Origin: Clusia tigrina
Lineage: Eukaryota > Arthropoda > Insecta > Diptera > Clusiidae
Assembly: GCA_920105625.2 (NCBI GenBank)
Contig: OV050030.1
Span: forward strand, 142,876,291 to 142,940,290
Reading direction: 5' to 3'
DNA: 64,000 bases
A model generated the notes under the pieces. It did no database searches. It had not been told where the DNA came from and saw only the letters and a program-made list of their open reading frames with translations. Position 1 is the stretch's first letter, and every line of letters begins with the position of its first letter. A program made the position numbers and the translations under genes. This document shows positions 9,743 to 21,480 of the stretch, piece after piece.

Positions 9743-11039
9743 CGAGTTGTGATCCGTTATTTTCAAATTTCGTGAGTTACGTCTGTTCGATGTTCGCATT
9801 TTTTTTCTGTTATGTTGGTACACATGTCTGTTATATATGTTGGCAATACCAACCATTTTGGATTGTCAGTTTGTTTTTGACAGATAAAAAGGTTAGTCGT
9901 GTTTTGGTGTGCTCCTCGATTTCGTACTATTCGAAAAAATGGATCAAAGAAACTGTATTCAGTTTTGTGTAAAAAATGAAATTAAATGCGCAAGGACATT
10001 TGAAATGTTGACTGTGGCCTTTGGCGAGTCTACTATGAGCAGAACACAAGTTCAATTGTGGTATAACCGGTTTAAGGAAGGCCGAGAAGATGTCAATGAC
10101 GATGCTCGTCCTGGTCGCCCTGGTCGCCCGAGCACGTCAACAACCGATGAAAACATTGACGCAGTGAAGAAAATGATTTTGGATAATCGTCGAATCACTA
10201 TCAGAGAGGTTGCTGATGATGTTGGCATATCGTTCGGCTCATGCCAAGCAATTTTTACGGATGTTTTAGGCATAAAACGTGCGGCAGCGAAGATTGTTCC
10301 AAAATTGCTAAATTTTGAGCAAAAACAACGTCGCATGGACATCGCTCAGGAGCTGTTGAACATCGTCAACGACGATCCCGATTTCCTCAAAAAGATCATA
10401 ACTGGTGACGAATCGTGGGTGTATGGCTATGACATTGAAACCAAAGCCCAATCATCCCAATGGAAACGTCCAGATGAGCCAAGACCGAAAAAAGCACGTC
10501 AAGTTCGGTCGAACGTAAAGGTTTTGCTGACAGTTTTCTTTGAGTGCAATGGCGTGGTGCATCATGAATTCTTGCCACAAGGTCGTACGGTCAACAAGGA
10601 ATACTACCTTGAAGTTATGCGCCGTTTGCGAGAAGCAATTCTTCAGAAACGCCCAGAATTGTGGAAAAACCAATCATGGATTTTGCACCATGATAACGCA
10701 CCAGCTCACACATCGATGCTTGTGCGTAATTTTTTGGCCAAAAACAATCATCATGCCTCAACCACCGTATTCACCGGACTTGGCCCCCGCTGACTTTTTC
10801 CTCTTTCCAAAACTGAAGACACCGATGAAAGGAAAGCGTTTTGCTACGATTGAGGAGATAAAAGAAAAATCGAAACAGGAGCGATACCAAAAGAAGTGTT
10901 TCGAGGATTGAAAAAACGCTGGAATAAGTGTATTATATCTAAGGGGAATTACTTTGAAGAGGACAAAATAGTTGTTGATGAATAAATAAATACTTTTTGA
11001 AAAAATTGAAAATAACGGTTATTTTTTTAACAAACCTCA
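9743..11039 (+). mobile_element. mariner 1
   Basis: This 1297-bp unit is flanked by TA (9741-9742 and 11040-11041), within TA-rich DNA that makes the exact ends slightly ambiguous. Subterminal inverted matches include CCGTTATTTTCAAATTT (9754) and AAATTGAAAATAACGG (11003-11018). Size and coding content fit a mariner element. It sits inside copy B of the mdg1/412-like element, beside a long (TA)n tract. Confidence 0.75.
9939..10985 (+). pseudogene. mariner transposase, frameshifted
   Basis: The transposase cuts and pastes the element. From the ATG at 9939 (MDQRNCIQF) the frame holds the N-terminal helix-turn-helix region, the linker DDARPGRP, the first catalytic Asp in TGDESWVYGYD, and the second in HHDNAPAHTS. 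A frameshift at about 10740 moves the third Asp block (PPYSPDLAPADFFLFP) to another frame. A second shift at about 10885 precedes the C-terminal part, ending near 10985. All three catalytic Asp residues are present, so the copy was disabled by small indels and is fairly young. Family length is about 345 residues. Confidence 0.85.
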
Positions 11040-11211
<172 letters not shown>

Positions 11212-11212
11212 T

Positions 11213-11341
11213 AATAAACTAATCGATGAATTTGGGTGAAATTTTAACAGCTGACGTTTGACATATCGCAATTTATAAAAAAAAGTTTTTGTGTTTGTGC
11301 TGCCATCTACCGCTAGGTAGCTTCAATATCAATCCGCACTC

Positions 11342-11342
<1 letters not shown>
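11213..11342 (-). mobile_element. isolated inverted 5' end of mariner 2 family
   Basis: These 130 bp are the reverse complement of 11415-11544, the 5' end of mariner 2, with a single mismatch that I can see. They end at the inverted-repeat tip CGAG, next to a TA tract. No transposase sequence is attached, so this is a truncated second end placed head to head with mariner 2. Confidence 0.85.

Positions 11343-11414
<72 letters not shown>
11343..11414. repeat. (TA)n tract between two mariner ends
   Basis: About 72 bp of TA repeat lie exactly between the two inverted copies of the mariner 2 terminus. TA is also the mariner target, so the boundaries of both ends merge into the repeat. Confidence 0.95.
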
Positions 11415-11415
<1 letters not shown>

Positions 11416-12623
11416 GAGTGCGGATTGATATTGAAGCTACCTAGCGGTAGATAGCAGCACAAACACAAAAACTTTTTTTTATAAATTGCGATATGTCAAA
11501 CGTCAGCTGTTAAAATTTCACCCAAATTCATCGATTAGTTTATTTGTTGTAGTCGTTTGAAGTAAGCAACTTTTGTGTTTCTGGAAAAATGGAAAAAAGC
11601 GAATTTCGTGCAGTGATTTAACACTATTATTTGAAAGGGAAAACGGCGAAAGATACAAAAGAAAAGCTCGATAAACATTACGGTGAGTCTGCTCCGTCAG
11701 ATTACATGGTAAAATATTGGATTGCTGAATTTAAACGCGGCCGAATAAGCACTGCAACAATACCATCAACAGGAAGGCCAAAAGAGGTGGTTACTGAAGA
11801 AAATATCAAGAAAATCCTCGATATCGTTATGAATGATCGTTATGATTGTATATGAAAAACCTATCGGCAAGATGGGTGCCGCGTTTGCTCAGTGTCGAAC
11901 AAAAACGAGTTCGACAGACCACTTCACAGCGATGTTTGGACATGATAAAGTGTAATCCTCTTGATGTTTGGCGTCGATTAATAACTGTTGATGAAACGTG
12001 GGTCCACCACTACACACCTGAAACCAAAAATCAATCGAAACAATGGGTGGAAGCTGGTGGAAGTGGTCCGAAGAAGGCGAAGGCAGTGAAATCGGCTGGC
12101 AAGGTTATGGCCACTGTACTTTGGGATGCACATGGAATGTTGCTCATCGATTATCTTGAAAAAGGATCCACAATCACAAGAAAGTATTATCGTGCATTAT
12201 TGGATCAATTGATTGATGCAATCAAGGAAAAACGACCACATTTAAAGAACAAAAAAATGCTTTTTCTTCAAGACAACGCACCGGTTCACACAGCTTTAGA
12301 TACGATGCTAAAATTACGTGAAATACACTTCGAATTGGTTGGTCCACCTTATAGTCCAGATTTAGCTAGTAGTAACTTTTTCTTGTTTCCAAACTTGAAA
12401 AAATGGCTCGCAGGAAAAAGATTCATCTCAAACGAAGAAGTGATTACCGAAACTAATGCGTATTTTGAGGGGTTTCCGAAATCGTATTATTCAGATGGTA
12501 TAAAAAAGTTGGAATATCGTCTTACAAAGTGTGTCGAAGTAAAAGGAGACTATGTGAGATGGTTTTTGAAAAAAAAAAATTTTTTTTTCGTACTTAGGTA
12601 GCTTCAATATCAATCCGCCCTCG
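11415..12623 (+). mobile_element. mariner 2
   Basis: The left end is CGAGTGCGGATTGATATTGA (11415) and the right end, read inverted, is CGAGGGCGGATTGATATTGA (12623). Both continue to AAGCTACCTA, giving near-perfect inverted repeats of about 29 bp with one mismatch. Both ends are flanked by TA (11413-11414 and 12624-12625). Total length is 1209 bp. On the right it abuts the RT of a LOA-like LINE with no gap beyond the TA, so it inserted into that LINE. Confidence 0.88.
11589..12601 (+). pseudogene. mariner transposase with D-to-N change
   Basis: The frame from ATG 11589 (MEKSEFRAVI) meets a stop after ten codons. It then runs through GKTAKDTKEKL and STGRPKEVV to a frame break at about 11855. 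The catalytic half is open from 11846: first Asp in TVDETWVHHY, second in FLQDNAPVHTA. The third block reads PPYSPDLASSNFFLFP where mariners usually have APSD, so the third catalytic Asp appears to be Asn. With an early stop, a frameshift and a lost catalytic residue this copy is inactive. Confidence 0.85.
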
Positions 12624-12625
12624 TA

Positions 12626-14875
12626 TAAGGCATGTATACGCTTCAACTACATCCCCTCAGTTGGAGGAAGGTAAAGGTAGTTTTCATCCCAAAAGCGGGG
12701 AAGATTGGGTATGAGTCGGCAAACTATTTTAGACCCATTAGTGTTACGTCGTTTCTTCTTAAAACAATGGAGAGGGCTCTGGAAATCCACCGTAGGCATA
12801 CAGTGGATCAGTTTCCCCTCTCGAAGTCGCAACACGCATATCTCAGGGGTAAATCTACGGAAACAGCTTTACATGAGGTAATTCGATCAGTAGAAAAGAC
12901 AATCCACCATAAGCAGTACACGTTGGCGGCCTTTCTGGACATAGAGGGGGCTTTTAACAACGTTAGTAACAAAGCAATTCTGGACTCTCTCACCAGGGTA
13001 GGGGTTGAGGAAGTTCTTAGGGAGTGGATAGTTACAATGCTTTGGAGGTCATTCAGTCTTAGCTGGGTAACACGGTTCTCGTCAAACACGTCAGTAGAGG
13101 AACACCACAAGGTGGAGTTATTTCACCCTTATTGTGGCTATTGGTAATTGACAACATCCTCGGCATACTAGATTCAATGGGGGTTAAGACCGTAGCATAC
13201 GCGGACGATGTAGTGATAGCTGTATCAGGCATGTTCCATGATAAGTGATATTATGCAAAAGGGGCTGAAGAAACTGAATTCCTGGGCCACAGGATTTGGA
13301 CTAGATGTGAATCCAGAAAAGACATAACTGATACTTTTCACTAACAAGACCAAGATTCCGATCTTTAAGCTTCCGACACTTCTACGCATGCAAGAAAATG
13401 TTTGGGAAAAATTGGGGCCTACGCCCCCATATCACTCACTGGATGTACGAAGTAATCGTGCGTCCAGTACTAACTTACGGTTCAATAGTCTGGTGGCCAG
13501 CTCTACATAAGGGCTATAATGTTCAGAGACTTAGTAGAGTTAAAAGAACAGCTGCCGCTGGCATTGTAGGGAGCCTGAGAACATGTCCAGCGGAGGCACT
13601 CAACGAATTGCTACACATCCTCCCTATCGACCTGTACATTAAGAACGTAGCCTGCAACAGTGCGCTAAGGTTAAAAGCGACAAACTGCTGGTCTGAGCAA
13701 ACGTACGTCATAGTAAGATGCTATATATTGTGCCGAGCGGTTTAACACAAATGACGACAGATTACATAGTACCACAACCGAACTTCAAAAAGGACTTCAA
13801 GGTTAGATTTCCCTCAAGAAAATTGTGGTCGAAAAGGAAACTCCACATGGAGTACGATATACCCATTTATACGGACGGGTCAAAAATGGACCTGGGCGTG
13901 GGAGCGGGGGTCTTTTCTCCGCACGCTAACATTAACTACTGACACGCCTACCCGATACACCTACAGTTTTTCAGGCGGAAGTACTCGCGATCAGAGAGGC
14001 ATGTCGACAGATCACGCACCACATTAGAGAAGGGCAGAGGAGCACGGTTGCTATTTTTGTGGACAGCCAGGCTGCCATAAAAGCCCTACAATCAAACACC
14101 ATCAACTCCAGACTGGTCAGACAGTGCAGGGAGGAACTTAGGGCGCTAGGTCACCATGCTGACATCACAATCATCTGGGTCCCCGGACACAGGAATATAG
14201 ATGGAAATGAGAAGGCTGATGGAGTGGCGCGCAGAGGAGCCTCTCTCGATCTAACCCATGTGGAACTAGTACCTGTTTCCATGGGTGCGATTAAGAGGGG
14301 CATCTACATGCACTGTCTTACCTTAGTGGGCAATAGATGGAGGACACTTACAACATGTAATACATCCCGGGCGACCTGGCCAGTCTTTAACACAGCGAGA
14401 TCTAGGGATCTCATAAACAGGGACCGCACGGACACCAGCCGCCTCACGGCGGCCTTTACGGGTCACTGGCTCGTGGGTACTCATGCAGAGAAATTGCAGA
14501 GACCGTACAATACCCATTGTAGACCAGATGAATGAATGTAAATTCAGAAGAGAAGGAAACCTAATAAATAAAGTTGTGGAAATTCAGAAGAGAAGGAAAC
14601 CTTAATCCATTTTCTTTGCGAATACCCGGCTCTGGCGGCCGCAAGAAATAGAACACTAGGAAACTATTTCCTAGCGAGTTTATCTGGTCGCTCGGGTGTA
14701 AAACCGAAAGATCTTTTAAGATACCTAATCTCCACAAAGTGGATTTGGTGAACAATCCATCGTTTTCTCCGGCGTTAGGAAAGGTTGTGGTATCAAAACG
14801 TCGCTAAGGCGATAATTGTGATCCATGTGAGGACTGACATGGATCAGCCACTGAAACCAACGAAACCAACCAACC
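12626..14875 (+). pseudogene. LOA/R1-like LINE, 5'-truncated RT-RNase H
   Basis: The sequence opens inside the RT (VKVVFIPKAGK) at the mariner 2 TA. It continues with FLDIEGAFNN, then AYADDVVIA near 13193-13220, the post-RT thumb (GLRPHITHWMYEVIVRPVLTYGS) and a RNase H with IYTDGSKM (about 13863), DSQAAIKAL (about 14062) and WVPGHRNIDGNEKAD (about 14175). A C-terminal His/Cys segment follows (LIHFLCEYPAL, about 14600). At least six frame breaks separate these parts. The 3' end is an AACC-type repeat tail at about 14862-14875, after which the interrupted gag of copy B resumes. Confidence 0.8.
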
Positions 14876-15681
14876 ACACTCTTACAAAAAAGATACAAAG
14901 ACGCGACGACAATACCGCAACTGCAAGCTGGGTTAGGAAATCTACAACAAAACCATTCAGGCATAAACTCCTATAAAGAAAAAATTCTAACAAGTAGAGA
15001 AAGCTTAAACAGACTAAGTATAAATGACCTTGGAGGGAAAGCTACAGAGTCAGAATAGAATGTTATAGTTAAATTAAATAATAAATTAGCACTGGACATA
15101 TTTAATAAAGGACTGAATGAAATTTATAAAGCAACAATTTTTGCTGCAAAACCGAAAGATCTAGCAGAAGCAACCGAATTGGCATTTGAACTCGAGAGCG
15201 AATCCAGAACAATGTCCAATGCATCGCAGCTGATGCAAGTAAGGCACAATTTATTCAACTCACACAGTTCAAGGTCTAATTTTAGCGCAACACGTAGATT
15301 ATTCAAGACAAAATTTCAGCACACGCCATGAGAACAGAAACAAAAACAATTACAACAACACTAACTCTGGAAACAACAGAATCAACCAGCAATATAAGTT
15401 TCAGTAACAGAAACAATAACTACAACAGCACACATCCCAATAAACGAAACAACAACAACTACAGACACAACAACAGCTACAACTAACCAGGCAGACAGCA
15501 GAACAACAACAGCACTTTTAACGCAAAGAGAAACCGCCGCATAAACATGATACTCAATGAGGGAAACGATCAAGGCCCAGAATGCATAACCATGATGGAA
15601 TACCAAAACTAAATGTGTATAAGATATCAGATAACCACACAAATTTCGTCACACTGACATACAGAAAGCAAAAAATTACCT
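14876..15681 (+). pseudogene. gag end and protease start of copy B
   Basis: Immediately after the LINE tail, the copy A gag sequence resumes at the equivalent of RYKDATTIPQLQA. The remaining gag includes IYKATIFAAKP, ATELAFELESES and the Asn-rich tail, with several frameshifts. At 15582 the overlapping protease frame starts MHNHDGIPKLNVYKISDNHTNFVTL and matches copy A until about 15681, where it stops just before the DTG box. The N-terminal two-fifths of gag is missing between 9710 and 14876. Confidence 0.75.
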
Positions 15682-16821
15682 TTAAATATGCAAAAATATG
15701 CATATCTCATGGGATTCTAGTGCTTCTATTACCTCTTCGAAAGCAACCGAAGGGTTGCTCTGATAATGACTACGAGGCCTTTGGCGCTTCTGAGCCGGTA
15801 TTTGTAAAAGTTATTTTTCGTAGATTTGAAGATTTAAATTTGTTTCCGTTACTGTGCCCTTCGTATGTTTGAACTTTTCTCTCTTGAATATTGCCCTTCC
15901 TTATTCCGAACGTATGAAAGTCGGAAACCACTTGCGCAAATTCATTTACCAAAATTGAAGAAATCTTCTCCCTTATATAGACTGGTGGATGTTTTGGAGA
16001 CTTGATTGTTTCTCGTTGGTCGTATTCGAAGTTGAAAGTTCAATTGGCCGCTTGTCCACAACATAGTTTACGGAATCAGATAGTATATCAAATCGATTTT
16101 GGCTCGGTAGTTTCCTGTTGGTATTGCCGATATTCTTTGGTGGGGTACCTCCAAAAGCCGATTTGTGGCTTATATTTCTTTTTGTGACGGTTATATACCG
16201 ATCTATACCAGTCTGCACACGATTTGTTTGTGGATTCCCTTCAGTATTCTTGTGGCCCTAAACAATTTTTTTTTTAGCGCTGCCTTGCGACAGCGAGTGG
16301 ATTGGGACTTTGATCCACTTTCGCGTCAATGACGCTAAGTAAGTACGTACATTGTCGACACAAATTTTTCAATGCCAGCCGGGAAGGTGGACAAAGTTGC
16401 GCTTACAGGACAATAATGATAGCTCTTCCGGGGTTCAATCATTGCAATTCTATGGAACCGTATATTTACTTGCTTTGTGACTTGTTCTAAAACTTGAAGC
16501 ATTCGATGATATGGTAGCCAAGTTGTCCACTTCTATATCACTGCGGTCGCTGGGAGTGGGAGCCCGCTTGCTCACTCCCTATTCCCGCCGGCACTGGGCT
16601 TTCCACACCCTGCACCTTAAATTTATTTCCATCTGAACTCTGCATGTTTGATACTTCTGTCTGGGAGTCTGCCTATAGCCATACAATATGAGCAGTAGCG
16701 CCTGGGTTTTTTCCCCCATCTTCTGTTTGGTACGGAGGTTTCATCTCTGGCCTATGTGGTCCCCGGGAGGAATTTGATTTCCCTCCTACCACCCATATCG
16801 GGAAGTATCATATCATCATAT
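15682..16821 (-). pseudogene. Jockey/X-element-like ORF1 fragment
   Basis: On the minus strand a segment around 16218-15770 reads NRFDILSDSVN, followed by a YIREK motif and a HTFGIRKGNIQERKVQTY stretch. This is the layout of the nucleic-acid-binding ORF1 protein of Jockey, BS and X-type LINEs. Frames are interrupted repeatedly. The upstream part (16800-16260) is GC-richer, with no clear domain. It lies inside copy B, between the protease and RT remnants. Family placement is by motif memory only. Confidence 0.5.
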
Positions 16822-16867
16822 CAAAAGTAAAAACGTGGTTGTTTGTGGGAGAACCGATGGTAAAGAC

Positions 16868-17588
16868 AGGAGAGGAAACTTGTAACCACCCTTTCCAATT
16901 GGTAAGCAAATACACTACTTTTGGTTCCCAAAAAGAACACAAATGACAAAAAGAGACTTGTAGTGGACTTTTGGAAACTGAACGCAATAGCACTCTCAGC
17001 ACTTGATTCAGATGCAGTCATTTATGTAGATGAAATAAACATCTACGGGTGCAGTCTAAACCGCCATAATCAAAGTACTAGGCAGATTGAAAGAGCACAA
17101 TTTAAAGCTGAACGCAGCTATATGCAATTTTCTGAGACCAGAAGTGGTATACCTAGGACATTGAATAACACAAGACGGAGTAAAAACTGACCCAGCAAAA
17201 TATGAAACCATCAAGAATTACCCACAACCAAAAAACACCGATGAATTAAGAAGATTCGTTGCATTCTGCAATTACTATAGAAGATTCATACCAGAATTTG
17301 CAGATATTGCGAAAAGTTTGAACTCCTTACTACAGAAATCAAAAAAATTCATTTGGACAGAAGAACGCCAAACAGCTTTTGATACACTAAAACAAAAACT
17401 AATTAGTCCACCCCTGTTACGATATCCAAATTTCGAGAAAACTTTCATACTAACTACAGATGCATCAAATTATGCACTAGGCACCGTATCACAAGGAGAA
17501 TAGTGATAATTATGATTTAAACAAACCTGTAATAGAAAAAGAACTACTAGCAATACATTGGGACATAAATTTTTTTAAACTTGGTTTA
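16868..17588 (+). pseudogene. RT and RNase H start of copy B (unit 1)
   Basis: After a short stretch matching the protease-RT linker of copy A (ACCACCCTTTCCAATTGG), the RT block VPKKNTNDKKRLVVDFWKLN appears at 16921. It jumps directly to IALSALDSDAVIYVDE, so about 110 residues of RT are deleted. The catalytic box reads YVDE instead of YVDD. The thumb (FVAFCNYYRRFIPEFADIAKSL) and RNase H start (LTTDASNYALG) follow. The reading is cut at 17588 by a LINE fragment. The same features recur at 18998-19718. Confidence 0.8.
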
Positions 17589-18046
17589 CACTGTCGACAA
17601 CTGTGTCGGTTTTGACCGGCCACTGCATAATGGGACAGCACGCAAAAATACTGGGCCTACCCTCAAATGACTTTTGCCGAGGCTGTGGCTTCGAGGAGGA
17701 GGACGAGACGGTTTTCCACCTCTTATGCCACTGCCCATCCTTGAGCAGAAGAAGAATTCGCACCTTTGGTGCCCCATTTCTTACAAGCCTGACAGAGCTG
17801 TCATCCATTAATATTAGGGACATAGCCAGGTTCATCAAAGTATCAGAATGGTTTCCTGAAACATGACGGGGGAGTCGTGCCTTTCCAGGCGCTGTCCTTG
17901 CACTGCCTATCACCATCCCAAGTATGGGAACTTTTTTAGTCAGTGCTTGAACGGCGCCACACCGTGGTATCACAATGGGCCATTATGTGTGCTCAAGTGT
18001 GCTTTTGGCAAACTGGGCGGCCACTCCTACCTACCTACCTACCTAC
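17589..18046 (+). mobile_element. 5'-truncated LOA-like LINE with TACC tail (unit 1)
   Basis: This is the last ~460 bp of the LINE seen at 53370-57193. It covers the C-terminal His/Cys segment (FCRGCGFEEEDETVFHLLCHC), the stop, the 3' UTR and a tail of about five TACC repeats (18027-18046). It differs from 56744-57193 at only a few percent of positions. It interrupts the RNase H of copy B. The recurring copy is at 19719-20176. Confidence 0.88.
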
Positions 18047-18951
18047 AGGGTGGAAGTTTACAGTAGTAACTGACCATCGACCACTAATATCACTATTTTC
18101 CCATAAAAGCCTTTCATCTAAAATGACTAGAATTAGATTAGATCTCAGCGACTAAGATTTCGACATAGTTGACAAGAAAAATAAGATGAAAACAAACGTG
18201 GATGCACTATTGAGAATACAAATTGACTCGAATATACTAATTTCAAGAGGCTTTAAAAAACATGGTAAATAAAGAAACAAAAATAATGAAGCAAAAAAAA
18301 TGAAAATAAGAAATTGAGAAATTGTATATATCAGAAGACTGATCGCCTTCAAATATGGAAATGTACATCTTTAAATGACGTCAAGAATATTAAAAAATAT
18401 AAATTCAATGTCGACAATAAAAATCAACGATTTAAAAAAAATTAATATTTATATTGAAAATAATACTGTGCATATAGGCGAATCAAGATTCGACACTGAA
18501 GAACCTTCGTCCTAAAATTAAGAATACAAATGAAAATTTAAAGCATGCAGGAATCAATAATATCTCGACGAGACTAGACTCGATTCTGAGGAAATTGATA
18601 TCCAAAACTAAGAAAGAAAATATAAAAGAATTGGCCATAGCAAATCATGATGAAATATTCAAGCGATATGGAAAAGAGAAATTTAAAGAACCACTTACAA
18701 CAACAGACATAATATCCATCGGAGGTCCACTAAAATTTTCAAACGAATGCCGCTACATACTGACCATGCAGTGCGAGCTGACAAAATTTGTAATCGCACA
18801 CCCAATGATAACAAAAGATGCACACACAACAGCTAAGTCACTAGTTGCACAATTCATTCTCAAATACGGACATTTGAAAGTATTGAAATCTGACAAAGAG
18901 ACAGAATATATAAACGAGCTAATGTCAAGCATATGCACATTACTCAACATA
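18047..18951 (+). pseudogene. RNase H, linker and integrase of copy B (unit 1)
   Basis: RNase H resumes with a VVTDHRPLISLFSHK match directly after the LINE tail. The linker region is shortened and frame-broken but retains HAGINN and SILRKLISKTKKE-like words. The integrase core follows at 18655-18951 (KFVIAHPMITKDAHTTAKS, LKSDKETEY). The first catalytic Asp region is altered (SIGGPL for SIDTVGPL) and the H2C2 zinc region is missing. The unit 2 counterpart is 20177-21081. Confidence 0.75.
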
Positions 18952-21081
18952 CAAAAGTAAAAACGTGGTTGTTTGTGGGAGAACCGATGGTAAAGACAGG
19001 AGAGGAAACTTGTAACCACCCTTTCCAATTGGTAAGCAAATACACTACTTTTGGTTCCCAAAAAGAACACAAATGACAAAAAGAGACTTGTAGTGGACTT
19101 TTGGAAACTGAACGCAATAGCACTCTCAGCACTTGATTCAGATGCAGTCATTTATGTAGATGAAATAAACATCTACGGGTGCAGTCTAAACCGCCATAAT
19201 CAAAGTACTAGGCAGATTGAAAGAGCACAATTTAAAGCTGAACGCAGCTATATGCAATTTTCTGAGACCAGAAGTGGTATACCTAGGACATTGAATAACA
19301 CAAGACGGAGTAAAAACTGACCCAGCAAAATATGAAACCATCAAGAATTACCCACAACCAAAAAACACCGATGAATTAAGAAGATTCGTTGCATTCTGCA
19401 ATTACTATAGAAGATTCATACCAGAATTTGCAGATATTGCGAAAAGTTTGAACTCCTTACTACAGAAATCAAAAAAATTCATTTGGACAGAAGAACGCCA
19501 AACAGCTTTTGATACACTAAAACAAAAACTAATTAGTCCACCCCTGTTACGATATCCAAATTTCGAGAAAACTTTCATACTAACTACAGATGCATCAAAT
19601 TATGCACTAGGCACCGTATCACAAGGAGAATAGTGATAATTATGATTTAAACAAACCTGTAATAGAAAAAGAACTACTAGCAATACATTGGGACATAAAT
19701 TTTTTTAAACTTGGTTTACACTGTCGACAACTGTGTCGGTTTTGACCGGCCACTGCATAATGGGACAGCACGCAAAAATACTGGGCCTACCCTCAAATGA
19801 CTTTTGCCGAGGCTGTGGCTTCGAGGAGGAGGACGAGACGGTTTTCCACCTCTTATGCCACTGCCCATCCTTGAGCAGAAGAAGAATTCGCACCTTTGGT
19901 GCCCCATTTCTTACAAGCCTGACAGAGCTGTCATCCATTAATATTAGGGACATAGCCAGGTTCATCAAAGTATCAGAATGGTTTCCTGAAACATGACGGG
20001 GGAGTCGTGCCTTTCCAGGCGCTGTCCTTGCACTGCCTATCACCATCCCAAGTATGGGAACTTTTTTAGTCAGTGCTTGAACGGCGCCACACCGTGGTAT
20101 CACAATGGGCCATTATGTGTGCTCAAGTGTGCTTTTGGCAAACTGGGCGGCCACTCCTACCTACCTACCTACCTACAGGGTGGAAGTTTACAGTAGTAAC
20201 TGACCATCGACCACTAATATCACTATTTTCCCATAAAAGCCTTTCATCTAAAATGACTAGAATTAGATTAGATCTCAGCGACTAAGATTTCGACATAGTT
20301 GACAAGAAAAATAAGATGAAAACAAACGTGGATGCACTATTGAGAATACAAATTGACTCGAATATACTAATTTCAAGAGGCTTTAAAAAACATGGTAAAT
20401 AAAGAAACAAAAATAATGAAGCAAAAAAAATGAAAATAAGAAATTGAGAAATTGTATATATCAGAAGACTGATCGCCTTCAAATATGGAAATGTACATCT
20501 TTAAATGACGTCAAGAATATTAAAAAATATAAATTCAATGTCGACAATAAAAATCAACGATTTAAAAAAAATTAATATTTATATTGAAAATAATACTGTG
20601 CATATAGGCGAATCAAGATTCGACACTGAAGAACCTTCGTCCTAAAATTAAGAATACAAATGAAAATTTAAAGCATGCAGGAATCAATAATATCTCGACG
20701 AGACTAGACTCGATTCTGAGGAAATTGATATCCAAAACTAAGAAAGAAAATATAAAAGAATTGGCCATAGCAAATCATGATGAAATATTCAAGCGATATG
20801 GAAAAGAGAAATTTAAAGAACCACTTACAACAACAGACATAATATCCATCGGAGGTCCACTAAAATTTTCAAACGAATGCCGCTACATACTGACCATGCA
20901 GTGCGAGCTGACAAAATTTGTAATCGCACACCCAATGATAACAAAAGATGCACACACAACAGCTAAGTCACTAGTTGCACAATTCATTCTCAAATACGGA
21001 CATTTGAAAGTATTGAAATCTGACAAAGAGACAGAATATATAAACGAGCTAATGTCAAGCATATGCACATTACTCAACATA
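18952..21081 (+). repeat. tandem duplication, unit 2 (2130 bp)
   Basis: This is the second, apparently perfect copy. It contains the same RT piece (about 18998-19718), the same truncated LINE with TACC tail (19719-20176) and the same RNase H-linker-integrase piece (20177-21081). After 21081 the integrase reading continues smoothly, so the original locus ends here and unit 1 is the added copy, or the joint is an assembly artefact. Confidence 0.92.
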
Positions 21082-21235
21082 CAACAAAAATTTTCGATAC
21101 CACCACCAAACAATAGGCTCACTAGAAAACAACCACAGATTTCTAAACGAATTCCTTCTGACATCGACGACTGATGACGAATGGGATAAGTGGATTCCTT
21201 ATTTCACTTTCGCATTTAATACAACGCTACATATT
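21082..21235 (+). pseudogene. integrase continuation of copy B
   Basis: The core continues past unit 2 with QKFSIPPPNN and a frame-broken match to the copy A stretch ending FTFTYNTMPH. It stops at about 21235, where the tail of a minus-strand LINE begins. Copy A shows that about 90 bp are missing before the sequence resumes at 24205. Confidence 0.7.
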
Positions 21236-21480
21236 TGAATAATTTAATTTAATTTATTTTAATCATACAAGAACTTATGAAAACTTATGGTGTACATTGA
21301 ACTTAGCCACAATTGTATCTTAAATTAAAAACTTAAAGCTAAAATTAATCATTAGAAAACAACAAACAAATATAACAAAAAACAAAAAAAAATATATAAT
21401 AAAAAAAACAGATAAAAAATAAAAAAATAAAAAAGAAAGAGGGTAGTAGAACTAGGAAGGAAAATAGAAGAAATAAAGCG

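Larger units (their letters stand above)
16822..18951 (+). repeat. tandem duplication, unit 1 (2130 bp)
   Basis: Every base I compared between this unit and 18952-21081 is identical, and all reading frames recur with an offset of exactly 2130. The unit is chimeric: copy B protease/RT, a truncated LOA-like LINE, then RNase H and integrase pieces. Units are directly adjacent, with a 3-base match (CAA) at the joints. Confidence 0.92.

Noticed and set aside
17575..17973. 132-codon minus-strand ORF, recurring at 19705-20103
   Set aside because: It is antisense to the LINE C-terminus and 3' UTR, and recurs only because of the tandem duplication.
17589..18046. Independent small zinc-finger gene (CRGCGFEEEDETVFHLLCHC)
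   Set aside because: The same segment is the C-terminus of the LOA-like LINE ORF2 at 56800-56930, followed by the same 3' UTR and tail.
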